Virus record (IMG/VR): IMGVR_UViG_3300049846_001695
Span: 1-55,209 of that record
Length of the DNA: 55,209 bases
Reading direction: 5' to 3' (one strand)
Origin: a virus
Of the stretch, positions 32,261 to 41,500 are shown piece after piece. Position 1 is the first letter of the stretch, and the number at the start of each line of letters is the position of its first letter. Under the pieces are notes generated by a model that made no database searches, had not been told where the DNA came from, and saw only the letters and a list, made by a program, of their open reading frames with translations. Both the position numbers and the translations under genes were made by a program.

Positions 32261-33667
32261 ATGAACGATATTTTAACAAAAATAGAAGAACTTAAGAAAG
32301 CATTCGAATTAGGTTCTTATAACATGGCACCTACCCAGTTGAATCAGGGTAGTGCGGTACAGAAAGAAGATCTTTCGAAGATCATGCATGTTGTAACATT
32401 TGGTGAGAAAGACATCAAGTTACAAAAGGAAGTAAAGGTTGAGAAGGCTAAGGGGCAACTCTTCCAGTTTAACCGTCTATTGTCATACGGTACATTCGGT
32501 GGAACCGCTATGGGTGAAGGTTTGATTGGTCAAGAGGAAACTCCTGACATCATCCGTGCAGCAGTTCCGATGGCTTATTACTCGCTAATGACCCGGCCTA
32601 CACTAGCTGCAACAATGGCTGAAACTTTCGACGGCGTATCAGCCGAAGAGAGAGTAGCTATGGCAGCGGCGATGAAGATTGCCGGTGACGTTGAATTCGA
32701 CCTTTTCAGAGGAAAGGCTGACTTCTCTAACGCAGGCGTATTTGATGGTGCTCCAGAAGCAATCCCTCAACTACCTAACATAGTAGGTCTTGACGTTCAA
32801 GTACGTCAGTCAGACTATTCACTAGATACACAGGACTTAATGTTCGAAGCATATGGTTCTGGATTATCAGTAATCCTATCTGGTGGTGGTACGCTTGTTC
32901 AGTCAACAATCGAAGATGCTTGGATTCGTGGTGTAATGAACTTCTCCAAGGCTGACAGAATGTTTACTGATCCACTAGTTCTATCGAACTACAGCAAGAA
33001 TGCATACGCTTCAAAGGAGCGTTTCAATCTTGGATCAACTGCACAAGAGCCAGTAACGGGTGTCGATATTCGTAGACAGGCCGTTTCAGGTGGTGTAGTA
33101 ACACTAGAGCCAAGCCGTTTCCTATCTGGTCAGACCAAGTGGAAGCGTGCTCGCGTTAACTCACCCGGCGCTCCTTCAGTTGCGCTAAACGGTCAGGTAG
33201 CAAGCTCAACCACATTCCTAAACGGTCAGGTTTACAACTACGTTGTAACTGGTGAAAACGAACTTGGTGAGTCACTACCTTCCGCAGCACTACAGGTAAC
33301 AATCTCCGCTGGCGGAAACCTAGTTAACCTAGATATTACTGCCGGAACTGGTTCTGCTCGTTACTTCAACGTATTCAGAACAGGAGCAGGTGGCGCAGTA
33401 GCAACTGCTAAACTGGTTGGTCGCGTAAAGGCAGCAGTAAGCGGAACTACTCGTTTCGTTGACCGCAACAACCGCCTACCCGGCGCGCAGCCCGCATATC
33501 TAGTAGATATGGAATCAATGGGTATCCACGAACTAGCCCCTTACTCAAGAATCAAGCTAGCCGTAACTGACCTAACCCAGCCAGAAGGTCACTTTAGGTT
33601 CCTAACCCTAGCCGTATACGCTCCTCGTAAGAACGTGCTAGTAGACAACCTAACTGGCGCATTCTAA
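32261..33667 (+). CDS. Major capsid protein with Ig-like insertion
   Basis: This 468-residue protein has capsid-like composition: few Cys, many Ala, Gly, Val and Thr. AGGAG lies 7 bases before ATG. The start contains LKKAFELG (11-18) and QKEDLSKIM, both shared with other head proteins, so the N-terminus may be removed by the prohead protease. Residues about 300-405 (SVALNGQV...YNYVVTGENELGES...YFNVFRTG) look like an Ig/fibronectin-type domain inserted near the C-terminus, a known decoration on HK97-fold capsids. The call is from position, length, composition and strong downstream terminator. Confidence 0.86.
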   Translation: MNDILTKIEELKKAFELGSYNMAPTQLNQGSAVQKEDLSKIMHVVTFGEKDIKLQKEVKVEKAKGQLFQFNRLLSYGTFGGTAMGEGLIGQEETPDIIRAAVPMAYYSLMTRPTLAATMAETFDGVSAEERVAMAAAMKIAGDVEFDLFRGKADFSNAGVFDGAPEAIPQLPNIVGLDVQVRQSDYSLDTQDLMFEAYGSGLSVILSGGGTLVQSTIEDAWIRGVMNFSKADRMFTDPLVLSNYSKNAYASKERFNLGSTAQEPVTGVDIRRQAVSGGVVTLEPSRFLSGQTKWKRARVNSPGAPSVALNGQVASSTTFLNGQVYNYVVTGENELGESLPSAALQVTISAGGNLVNLDITAGTGSARYFNVFRTGAGGAVATAKLVGRVKAAVSGTTRFVDRNNRLPGAQPAYLVDMESMGIHELAPYSRIKLAVTDLTQPEGHFRFLTLAVYAPRKNVLVDNLTGAF

Positions 33668-33691
33668 TCAATAACTAAATAATTGATTAAG

Positions 33692-33723
33692 AGCCGCCGC
33701 GAGTTATCTCGCGGCGGTTTTTT
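33692..33723 (+). terminator. Strong rho-independent terminator after the capsid gene
   Basis: CCGCCGCGAG (33694-33703), loop TTAT, CTCGCGGCGG (33708-33717), then six Ts. The GC-rich 10-base perfect stem, extended by two weaker pairs, is much stronger than others here. AATCAAT (33666-33672) and ATTGATT (33682-33688) form a further upstream stem. It ends the capsid transcript. Confidence 0.95.
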
Positions 33724-33724
33724 C

Positions 33725-33754
33725 TTGTCTTGAGGACTGTCGTGAGTCTATAAT
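33725..33754 (+). promoter_or_regulatory. Sigma70-like promoter before the GMP reductase-like gene
   Basis: TTGTCT (33725-33730), an 18-base spacer, then a perfect TATAAT (33749-33754). It starts right after the terminator. The -10 overlaps the first possible ATG (33753). The second ATG, 33762, lies 7 bases after the -10, so a transcript could begin at that codon with no leader. Confidence 0.55.
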
Positions 33755-34847
33755 GGGCTACATGAAAATTCTTGACAAGCAGTTTTTCACCTACGATGAT
33801 TTACTTATTTATCCACAATTCTCAAGAATAGCCTCAAGGTCTGATATAGACACTACGGTAGAATTCGGAGAAACAGAAAAAGAGCCCCCAATAAAGCTTT
33901 CTAAGCCAGTTATTGCAGCAAACATGGACACCATTTGCGAGCAAGATATGGCGATTGCCATGTGGCAAGCTGGTGGTATCGGATTTCTGCACAGATTCGC
34001 TCCAATAGAAAAGCAGATTGAATGGGTAAACGGCGCAACAAAGCGCGGGTGTGTTGCGATTCCATCTGTCGGGGTCGATCCAAATAAAAAGCTAGACGCT
34101 TTATCAATTTACGATGAAACGGGCGCAAATATTTTTTGTTTAGATATAGCGCACGCCAATAATACGGCGGTTTTGGACTTATTGGATTTCTACCACTCTC
34201 GATGCCCACAAATCTTCTTTATTGTCGGGAATATTGCCTCCCCTTCTCCAGAGTTATTTAAAAGGCTTTACCCGTCTAAGCGACGCAAATATTTCTCCTA
34301 TCCAGTAAACGAAGGTGGCAACATTATAGGTTTAAAGGTAGGAATTGGGCCGGGTAGCGCCTGTGAAACAAGAGTCGTCGCTGGCGTTGGGGTTCCTCAA
34401 GCCAGTGCAGTTGCGAATGTTGCTACGGCACTCAAGGAAAAGGGCGAAAGAACTTTTATTATAGCAGACGGAGGAATTCGACAGCCAGCCGATATGGCAA
34501 AAGCCATTGGGTTGGGAGCATCTGCAATTATGGTCGGCGGTCTTTTTGCTGGAACCAAAGAAACCCCGCCGCTTGGCAAGAAAATGTTTAGAGGAATGGC
34601 TAGCGAAAGTGCTCAACTTGACCATCGTGGTAAGGTTTCTAACTCAATCGCAGAGGGCGCTACCTTCGATATTTCAGAGAACAACGTACCTGCCGCATCT
34701 ATTGTTGAGTCATTGACTGGCGGCTTAAGATCTGCTATGAGCTACAGTGGATGCGCTACCATTGAAGAGTTTCAGGAAAAAGTCATATTCATCAGAGTGA
34801 CGGATGCGACAGTTAGAGAAAACGGCGCTCACTTCAAATTCAAATGA
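33753..34847 (+). CDS. guaC: GMP reductase / IMP dehydrogenase family enzyme
   Basis: The 364-residue TIM-barrel protein has DDLLIYPQFS at the start, the phosphate-binding and catalytic loop GIGPGSACETR (C204), and GGLFAGT and SESAQ... near the C-terminus. GPGS rather than plain GS before the catalytic Cys is more like GMP reductase than IMP dehydrogenase, and no CBS pair is present. GMP reductase converts GMP to IMP with NADPH. ATG 33762 (MKILD) is an alternative start, 3 codons in. It heads a nucleotide-metabolism group with ThyX. Confidence is high in the family, moderate in direction. Confidence 0.87.
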   Translation: MGYMKILDKQFFTYDDLLIYPQFSRIASRSDIDTTVEFGETEKEPPIKLSKPVIAANMDTICEQDMAIAMWQAGGIGFLHRFAPIEKQIEWVNGATKRGCVAIPSVGVDPNKKLDALSIYDETGANIFCLDIAHANNTAVLDLLDFYHSRCPQIFFIVGNIASPSPELFKRLYPSKRRKYFSYPVNEGGNIIGLKVGIGPGSACETRVVAGVGVPQASAVANVATALKEKGERTFIIADGGIRQPADMAKAIGLGASAIMVGGLFAGTKETPPLGKKMFRGMASESAQLDHRGKVSNSIAEGATFDISENNVPAASIVESLTGGLRSAMSYSGCATIEEFQEKVIFIRVTDATVRENGAHFKFK

Positions 34848-35179
34848 AAGAACTAATACAGGCGGGGATAATCGCGCATTTATGGAATCCAACTGATGAG
34901 TATTTTTTTAAAACCGCCGATACAATAGAAACGCCGCTCGTGTTTGAGTTTAGCTCTGATATCTATAACAGGCTTTGTAGCGTAGCGTTTTTGATTGAAA
35001 AATTGATAGACGACGGCGGCAGAAGTGTCTCTTCCCTAGAAAAAGGCTTTTTTCTTGCCAGACTAGCCTTTTTCAAAAAAAATAATGAAGAATTGAAGGG
35101 GATTGAGGGATATAGAGACTTAAATGGCCCACTTGCAGATTGCTTAGAAGGTTTAAACAGATTATATGATCAAAGCTGA
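34844..35179 (+). CDS. Hypothetical protein
   Basis: This 111-residue helical protein has no recognised family. It overlaps the GMP reductase-like gene by 4 bases and the ThyX gene by 14 bases, so it is part of the nucleotide-metabolism operon. Segments such as NRLCSVAFLIEKLIDDGG are amphipathic helices. It might be a partner of one of the enzymes, but the sequence gives no direct sign. Confidence 0.62.
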   Translation: MKELIQAGIIAHLWNPTDEYFFKTADTIETPLVFEFSSDIYNRLCSVAFLIEKLIDDGGRSVSSLEKGFFLARLAFFKKNNEELKGIEGYRDLNGPLADCLEGLNRLYDQS

Positions 35180-35990
35180 AATTATTGCAGACTCGGTATC
35201 TCCAACTGGAGACAGAATCACCACCTATGTACTCAAGTTTCATAGGTTTATTTTACCTGAATTCAACACCCATAGGCAATTTAGCCGTAATGCCGCTAGC
35301 TCTAGAGCTATTCCTGTTAAAAAGATGCTGGATCAAGTCACTTTTGACCCAGCAATTCCAGTAAAATGGGGAAAGAATCAACCGGGAATGTCAGCAAAGG
35401 AAGTTCTTTCTCCAGAAGAACAAGAGGCTTGTCTAAGATCTTGGTTGCAGGCGCGCGATTATGCCGTCGCAACGGTTAGATCCCTCTCGGAGTCCGTTCC
35501 ACTACACAAACAGACGTTAAACAGGCTATTAGAGCCTTGGATGTGGGCTCACGTCGTAATGACTACCACACACCACCCATCTCAGCTAGATAACTTCTTT
35601 AAACAAAGAACCGCAGGGGACCAGCCCCAGCCCGAAATGCTGGAATTGGCGACAAAAATGAAAGAAGCTCTGGCCAATTCAACGCCAAATAAAATAGAGT
35701 ACGGCGATTGGCACTTGCCGTTCATTACCATATCCGATCTTGTCAGGTCAGATGTCCACCCCAGCCATTTAAAGAAAATTTCAGCCGCAAGGTGTGCAAG
35801 AGTAAGTTACTTAAACCACGATGGGACAAAAACCGATCTTGATAAAGATTTAGAGCTATATCAAAGACTGAAGACAGATTGGCATATGTCTCCATTCGAA
35901 CACCAACAGACCCCCGCTTCTGGCTGGTGGGCAAATTCTTTTGGATGGAAACAACAAAGATACTTTATTGAAAAGGGAGAAGATTTATGA
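35166..35990 (+). CDS. thyX: FAD-dependent thymidylate synthase (ThyX)
   Basis: This 274-residue ThyX-type enzyme makes dTMP from dUMP using FAD, NADPH and methylene-tetrahydrofolate. The family signature appears as THRQFSRNAASSR (H36, R37, S40, N42, S46, R47), a variant of the RHRxxSxNxxSxR motif. DWHLPF, CARVSYLNHDG and MSPFEHQQTP are further typical segments of this phage branch. It overlaps the next gene by 4 bases. With RNR and GMP reductase it reshapes nucleotide pools. No ThyA is present. Confidence 0.92.
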   Translation: MIKAEIIADSVSPTGDRITTYVLKFHRFILPEFNTHRQFSRNAASSRAIPVKKMLDQVTFDPAIPVKWGKNQPGMSAKEVLSPEEQEACLRSWLQARDYAVATVRSLSESVPLHKQTLNRLLEPWMWAHVVMTTTHHPSQLDNFFKQRTAGDQPQPEMLELATKMKEALANSTPNKIEYGDWHLPFITISDLVRSDVHPSHLKKISAARCARVSYLNHDGTKTDLDKDLELYQRLKTDWHMSPFEHQQTPASGWWANSFGWKQQRYFIEKGEDL

Positions 35991-36403
35991 TGGATTATGT
36001 TAAATTGGCACAGGAATTGGGCGAATTGGTATCAAAGAAACAGGAAGCATACGGAGATTCTTTTGGCAAGTCGGAGCAAATTTTCAAGATTTTGTACCCA
36101 AATGGAGTTAAACCAGAAAACTATGGGGATTTCTTGGCCCTAGTTCGCATTGTGGACAAAATGTTTAGAATAGCGACCAAAAAGGATGCTTTTGGCGAAA
36201 ATCCATTTATGGATATTGAGGGATATGCTTTACTTGCCAGAGCCAAGAATGAACCCAAGGAAAAGAGCGAGGAACCATCGCTTACAAACGGAACCGTAAG
36301 CAGGATAATCAAAGATCTTATTGATTCAGGGACCAAAGAATCCTCAAGTAAAAAGTCAGCCTATAAATGGGAGGAGGTTTCTAAGTCACGAGAAGAAGAA
36401 TAA
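35987..36403 (+). CDS. DUF1599/Nmad1-like protein (nucleotide modification associated)
   Basis: Of 138 residues, the pattern KKQEAYGDSFGKS, then RIVDKMFRIATKK, then NPFMDIEGYALLA is that of the DUF1599 or nucleotide-modification-associated domain 1 family (YGDSF, RI.DK..R, D..GYA.L). Members occur with phage base-modification genes and may handle modified nucleotides, though activity is not settled. The last 40 residues are Lys/Ser/Glu-rich and look disordered. It overlaps thyX by 4 bases. Confidence 0.72.
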   Translation: MMDYVKLAQELGELVSKKQEAYGDSFGKSEQIFKILYPNGVKPENYGDFLALVRIVDKMFRIATKKDAFGENPFMDIEGYALLARAKNEPKEKSEEPSLTNGTVSRIIKDLIDSGTKESSSKKSAYKWEEVSKSREEE

Positions 36404-36423
36404 AAAATCTCAATCTATAGGAT

Positions 36424-36741
36424 ATGTCAGACGTACAGAAGCACTTTTTTGAGATTTTTGAACAGATAACATCTGATCTCGGCTGCAACAAGATCAGTAA
36501 GAGAGAATTTAACAAAAAAGTATTAACACTATCTTACGATGCTGCACTAAGAGGGTTTGAACAGGACTCTCTTTTGTTTTTTTTAGAGATAGATGAAAGT
36601 TACTTCAATAAAGACTTTATACAGGATGCGGATACAGATGAATCCTTGCATAGAAAGTGCATTTTTCTGTATGAGTTGTATAAGTATTTAGACTATATTG
36701 ACTGGAACGTAGAAGCTACTCAAAAGGAGGCCCTAGCATGA
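36424..36741 (+). CDS. Hypothetical protein
   Basis: This 105-residue acidic, aromatic-rich helical protein has no recognised family. It has AGGATAT just upstream of the ATG as a weak ribosome binding site. It overlaps the next gene by 4 bases. It lies between nucleotide genes and connector genes. Hydrophobic helices (FFEIFEQI, LYELYKYLDYIDW) suggest a small folded domain. Confidence 0.66.
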   Translation: MSDVQKHFFEIFEQITSDLGCNKISKREFNKKVLTLSYDAALRGFEQDSLLFFLEIDESYFNKDFIQDADTDESLHRKCIFLYELYKYLDYIDWNVEATQKEALA

Positions 36742-37199
36742 AATGGAACCCATTCAAAAGAACCAAAAAACCTGCCCCGCAGGTTGAGGTTACGGAAACG
36801 GTGGTCACAGACCGGGCTGACGTTATAAAGCTGTACGGGGAGGTTCTTCTCCTAGACAACAATAACCCCCTTGCAAACGGACATCGCGAAAAAAGTAAGG
36901 TTATCGTAGATAGTCCGGTGCCAGTGTATTCAGACGATAATCGACTCATTGGAGCCGCCTCCGTAGAAAGGGGTGGGCAATCTCTACCGCGCGTTGATGC
37001 TGTTATTTTTCTAGATTACAGCACCCCAGAGAGATTAGATATTGAGAATGGTGTAGCCTTTTACATCCATCCATTAATGGATGATTTCGTGATAGACGAT
37101 ATCACAAAAACCATTAAGATCATAAAAACAACCAAAATAAAGGCCCTATTCCTAAAGAGGGAGCAACCCAATGATAAAAGAATTTCTGCTGTCAGATAA
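36738..37199 (+). CDS. Hypothetical protein, small beta-rich
   Basis: The 153 residues start with a basic MKWNPFKRTKKP segment and continue as a mixed beta-rich domain (VEVTETVVTD, VIVDSPVPVYSDD, AVIFLDYSTPERLDI, IIKTTKIKALFLKRE). No family is recognised. It has an AGGAGG site 6 bases before the ATG, overlaps the previous gene by 4 bases and the next by 29 bases. Its context is before the connector genes, so it could be a virion component. I cannot say more. Confidence 0.66.
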   Translation: MKWNPFKRTKKPAPQVEVTETVVTDRADVIKLYGEVLLLDNNNPLANGHREKSKVIVDSPVPVYSDDNRLIGAASVERGGQSLPRVDAVIFLDYSTPERLDIENGVAFYIHPLMDDFVIDDITKTIKIIKTTKIKALFLKREQPNDKRISAVR

Positions 37200-37380
37200 C
37201 GTTAGTGTATTGTTGTCTTTTTTAAACATAGGGCTGTGTAGCTCTTTGGTTTATCAAAATAACTGGAAACTCAATCCTTACTTCTGGACGATTCTGCTAG
37301 TGACGTTTTCGATGTTAATTTTAAACAAATCTATCTTCTCGGAGGCTTATAATGTTATTAGGCGCAACCATACTAAATAA
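37171..37380 (+). CDS. Small membrane protein
   Basis: The 69 residues contain two hydrophobic segments, about 10-28 (VSVLLSFLNIGLCSSLVY) and 38-53 (YFWTILLVTFSMLIL), separated by a short polar turn, so a two-pass inner-membrane protein. It has a good GAGGGAG site before its ATG although it overlaps both neighbours by 29 bases. Such small proteins may be holin-like or superinfection factors, but no lysis gene lies beside it. Confidence 0.6.
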   Translation: MIKEFLLSDNVSVLLSFLNIGLCSSLVYQNNWKLNPYFWTILLVTFSMLILNKSIFSEAYNVIRRNHTK

Positions 37381-37738
37381 TGTAGCGAGCGTAAACAACT
37401 TTACGGAATCTACATCAACGTCATTTACGGAAGGTGATGCCGTAACTGTTTACTTAAGACTCAAGGATTTTAATAGCAACGTAAGCAGATATATCCCGGC
37501 GTCTGGAGCGACACTTAGCGTTACATTCAAGAATGTAAATACAGCAAATACTGTGACAAAAACTGCCACAAATCCATTCGCCTCCGACACATCAATTTGG
37601 GCGTTTACGATTGCCGCAACAGATCATGTTAAGGGCACATTATCGCTACAACTGGTTCTAACAGAGGGAGCGACGGTAACAAGAGGACTCGTCAAAGACT
37701 GCGTTCTAGTTCAACCCTTTAACTCAGCTTACGTTTAA
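37352..37738 (+). CDS. Beta-rich structural protein
   Basis: This 128-residue protein is Thr/Val/Asn-rich with alternating strands (DAVTVYLRLKDF, ATLSVTFKNVNT, TLSLQLVLTEGATV), typical of an Ig-like or jelly-roll virion protein. GGAGG lies 6 bases before the ATG. It lies 5 bases upstream of the head-tail connector gene, so it may be a neck component. The exact role is not evident. Confidence 0.66.
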   Translation: MLLGATILNNVASVNNFTESTSTSFTEGDAVTVYLRLKDFNSNVSRYIPASGATLSVTFKNVNTANTVTKTATNPFASDTSIWAFTIAATDHVKGTLSLQLVLTEGATVTRGLVKDCVLVQPFNSAYV

Positions 37739-37743
37739 TATTT

Positions 37744-38592
37744 ATGGCAGATTATTCAAATTCAAGACCATCTGTAGGCTCTATCTATCCGGTCGGCGCA
37801 CAGGACGCTCAACAATGGCTCCGCGTCGAGCCCCTTTTGACCCCAGCCAATCTCAAGACCAACTTCTTACTTGGTATCCCACTAGTTTCTTATTTTCCGC
37901 ACCCGGTTACTGGCAAGAGAGAGGAGCTTACAGAAGAAGATTTAAAGAGCTATATCTCAAGAGCGGTTTCCGTAGTTGAGCTAGAAACAGGACTAACTTT
38001 ATTCCCGGTTCAATACAAAGAAAAGCACCCATACGATATGAACTTTTGGCGTTCAAACGCCCATGTTCGCGTAAAGCAAAGACCTGTAACATCTGTTGAG
38101 AACTTCTCATTTCAGGCTGCAAACGGTGCGGACTTGCTTGTAATCAATAATTCATGGATTGAACTTGGGCAAGGACACCAAGGACAGATAAATCTTATCC
38201 CAATTCTCCCATCTGTGGCAACAAACGCTGTTCCAGCCTCTATGCCAGCAGCATCGGGTGCAGGATATTTGTCACTATTCGTTGGCGGTCCATTTTGGGT
38301 TCCATCGGTCGTTAACGTTGTTTATACTTGCGGCTATCCAGACGGCAGATTCCCAAGAGTTATAAATGAAATTGTTGGAATAACCGCCGCGATAGACATT
38401 CTGTCATCCCTAGCGGCAACGTATCGTTCCGGCTCTTACTCAATGTCAGTGGATGGAATAAGTCAATCTCAGTCAACTCCCGGTCCACAGCTTTTTGATC
38501 CAAGAATTAAGCAGCTTACTGAAAAGAGAGCGTTTTTGATTGAAAGAATCAAGGAGATCTACGGGCTAAAATTTAAAATTGGGTGGTTATAA
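37744..38592 (+). CDS. Head-tail connector protein
   Basis: Of 282 residues, 62-80 (ELTEEDLKSYISRAVSVVELETGLTLFP) match the N-terminal helical start of phage head-tail connector (gp6/gp15-like) proteins. FWRSNAHVRVKQRPVTSVENF and the late INEIVGITAAIDILSSLA plus RIKQLTEKRAFLIERIKEI helices continue the pattern. These proteins form a ring beneath the portal. The family is fairly clear by pattern. It precedes the large enzyme cassette. Confidence 0.74.
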   Translation: MADYSNSRPSVGSIYPVGAQDAQQWLRVEPLLTPANLKTNFLLGIPLVSYFPHPVTGKREELTEEDLKSYISRAVSVVELETGLTLFPVQYKEKHPYDMNFWRSNAHVRVKQRPVTSVENFSFQAANGADLLVINNSWIELGQGHQGQINLIPILPSVATNAVPASMPAASGAGYLSLFVGGPFWVPSVVNVVYTCGYPDGRFPRVINEIVGITAAIDILSSLAATYRSGSYSMSVDGISQSQSTPGPQLFDPRIKQLTEKRAFLIERIKEIYGLKFKIGWL

Positions 38593-38595
38593 TGT

Positions 38596-41500
38596 ATGGC
38601 AAAGCCAAGCAATTCTACAGAGCGCGAACTAATGCCGGGAGGAGAGGGCGACAACCAGCCTGATTCAAGGTTTAACCCCAAGGATTTAAAAATTGGGGTA
38701 CAGACAGAGCAAAAGGAACACGGCCTAGATCCCAAAAGAGCTAAAGAGGTTGCGAAAGATCATTTAGTTAACAACCCAAAGAATTACTCTATGAAACCAG
38801 AGGATATCTTGGGGTTCATAAAGACAGCGGAAACCTACTTTAATTCTCATACCGAACTAACGAAAGAAGAGTCATTAGAAAAAATGGCTCTTATTTACAG
38901 AAACGAGTCCAAACCAACATATGTTTGGGCCGTTAGAAATAGAGATGGAAGAGGGCCATATACAACGCGCGGCCCTAGCGGGAAGCGCGTTGATTGGGAT
39001 ATTAGTCATTTAAAAAACGACAAAAGACTCAATCCCTATTCATCTGCGTTAGATACGGTTAATCCACCCCCAAACAAGGATTTAGATGATGAAGACTGGA
39101 TCGCGTTTTCGGGCTCTCCAGATAGAGAGGAGGATATTTTTCTTGGTCAGAGCAAATATGATAGGCAGTTTAAGTTTGGCTTTGAAAGACCAGAACACGC
39201 TGTAGACTGGTTCGGTGAACAGGGGTTGCGCGATTTGGCATCACAGGGATTTAAATTGGTAAAACTACCAGCCATAGAAGTTAGACGTTCATCTTCTGGT
39301 CGCCAAATCATGTATAAACCACATAAACCAACAACGTTTCAACATATGGTAGCGGCATTTCCAGAATTAGATCAGGAAACACAAATCCAGTCGCCGCAAC
39401 CGGAGCCGACCGGACTTGAACCAGCGCAAGTCCGTCCAAATCAACTCGGTCATGGGCCAACATTTAAGAGTGAATTAAATAACGATGAACTAAAAAAGGG
39501 GATAATGGCCCCGCTTGTAGTGGGAACTGCGTTAGCTGTGTCTCAAATGACACCCAAGCTAAAAGATGCTTTTGACAGAGCTACTGCACCAGTAACTCAA
39601 CAACAAAAGCCAGTAGCTCCATTTAATCCTAAAACTTTGCATCCAGATATGCACGGTATCGCCTTCCTCGAAAGCTCTTACGGGAAGAGAATGAATCATG
39701 CGGCACATTCTGGAGGAGAATTTGAAACTGCCTACGGACCTCTTGGGTTTAAGCCCTCTACGGCATTTGATGAATTTACAAAGGCAAAGCACTTAACCGA
39801 CATTTATCCACATCTAAAGGATAAGGATAAGTTTCTTGAGGAGTTTAAAAAGAACCCCGACTTCTACAATCTAGTTGCAGGAACACACTGGAACAGATTG
39901 AAGCAAGTAACTGGTTCTGTAAAGAATGCTTCATTTGCTTGGACTCATGGCCTCGGGGCATACAGAAAAGCCACGCCAGCTATTGTTGATAATGATGAAT
40001 ACGTCAACAAATATTCAAAGGTGTCAGAGTCAAAGCCTTGGGCCGCAAAGATGCAGAAGTCGGAATCGTTTAAAAAGTGGAAAGTGGGAGCAAAAACCGT
40101 AAAGGGTTCTCACGTCACTGATTTTGACTACAACCATATGCTTGAGCCCGCGCACCTTAACGGTGGATACTCCGTTAAAATAAATGAGGCAAGGCTACCC
40201 GGCTCGGATGATATTGAAATCGTAGCAAACCTTCAGCACCCAGTAAGCAGGACTCCGGTTGGCTGGGTTGGTGGCGCTATTTCAAAGTTAAATACTGGTA
40301 ATAAGCTTTTTATAGAAAACGCAACAATAAGTGCCCCCCACCGAGGCAGGGGATTTGGAAAGAAGCTTTATGAGGTTCTACTAGCCCACGCCCATAACCA
40401 CCATAACGTTATAGACGCAATTGGTGGAGTGCATTCATCTATGGCTCGCCGCGCCCATGATTCAATCAAAAGAGATTACGAAACAGGATATGAGCCAGAA
40501 AAGAATGTTGGAAAGGACTCTTTTTATTATCCAGATGAAGAGTCATGGGCTGCGACACCAGATGACGCATATGATGAAAAGTGGGGTAAGTACAGACTAA
40601 CACTCAAGATCGAAAACAATCTCTCAAAGGCTTTAAAAGAGTATGAAATGCAAGGGATTGTTGGTAGCGACGCGGCCCGTAAAGCATCGGGTTCTTCTAT
40701 TTCAAAGGTAGATCATTCGTTAATTCCAGAAACGCCACACAAAGAAAATAAACAACACTTCGAACAGCATGTAAACAAGCCTGAACACACACCACCTGTC
40801 TGGAACAGCTTAAACGCCGATCCGTTCGACAAGAAAGAGGATTACGAGCTTGGTGGAGCCGAGAAAATGGTTTTCAACATAGATAATCATAAATATCTTG
40901 TGAAATCTGGAGAAGATGCGTTTGTTGAATCAGCTTGCCAAGGCGTTTACCACGCCGCTGGTCTTGGGCATTTAATGCAACAATCTCATGTTTCTCATAT
41001 ACCCACCCTAAACGATCCACAAAAGAAGGTTCCTGCTTGCGTTATCAAATTGGATCCTAACGCATCTCTATTCATGGAATATAGAGACAGCAAACAAAGA
41101 GACTTCTCTCAACCAATTCACGCCCACAAGACAATAGAGCACTTAAGCAAGAGTGATTACGTTAAAAATCAGGCGCGTCAGTTGGTTTTGATGGATTATC
41201 TATTGGCGAACCACGATAGGCACGGTGAGAACCTAATGATCAAAAAAGATAAAAGTGGCCGTAAGCACGACCTCTTATCCATTGACCACGGCTACAGCCT
41301 AGACTATGATTCATACGCAGAAAAACTGTCTGAATACGTCTACCATACCCCATTCGCCAATATATTGTATGGTTCCGGTCCAATAAATCCAGATAAAAAA
41401 GATTACGAAGCATGGGAAAGCGCCCTAGAACCTATCGTTAAGAATAAAGCTCAAATATCTGCCGCCTTCTATAATCACCTAAGCGCATTACAAGATCCTG

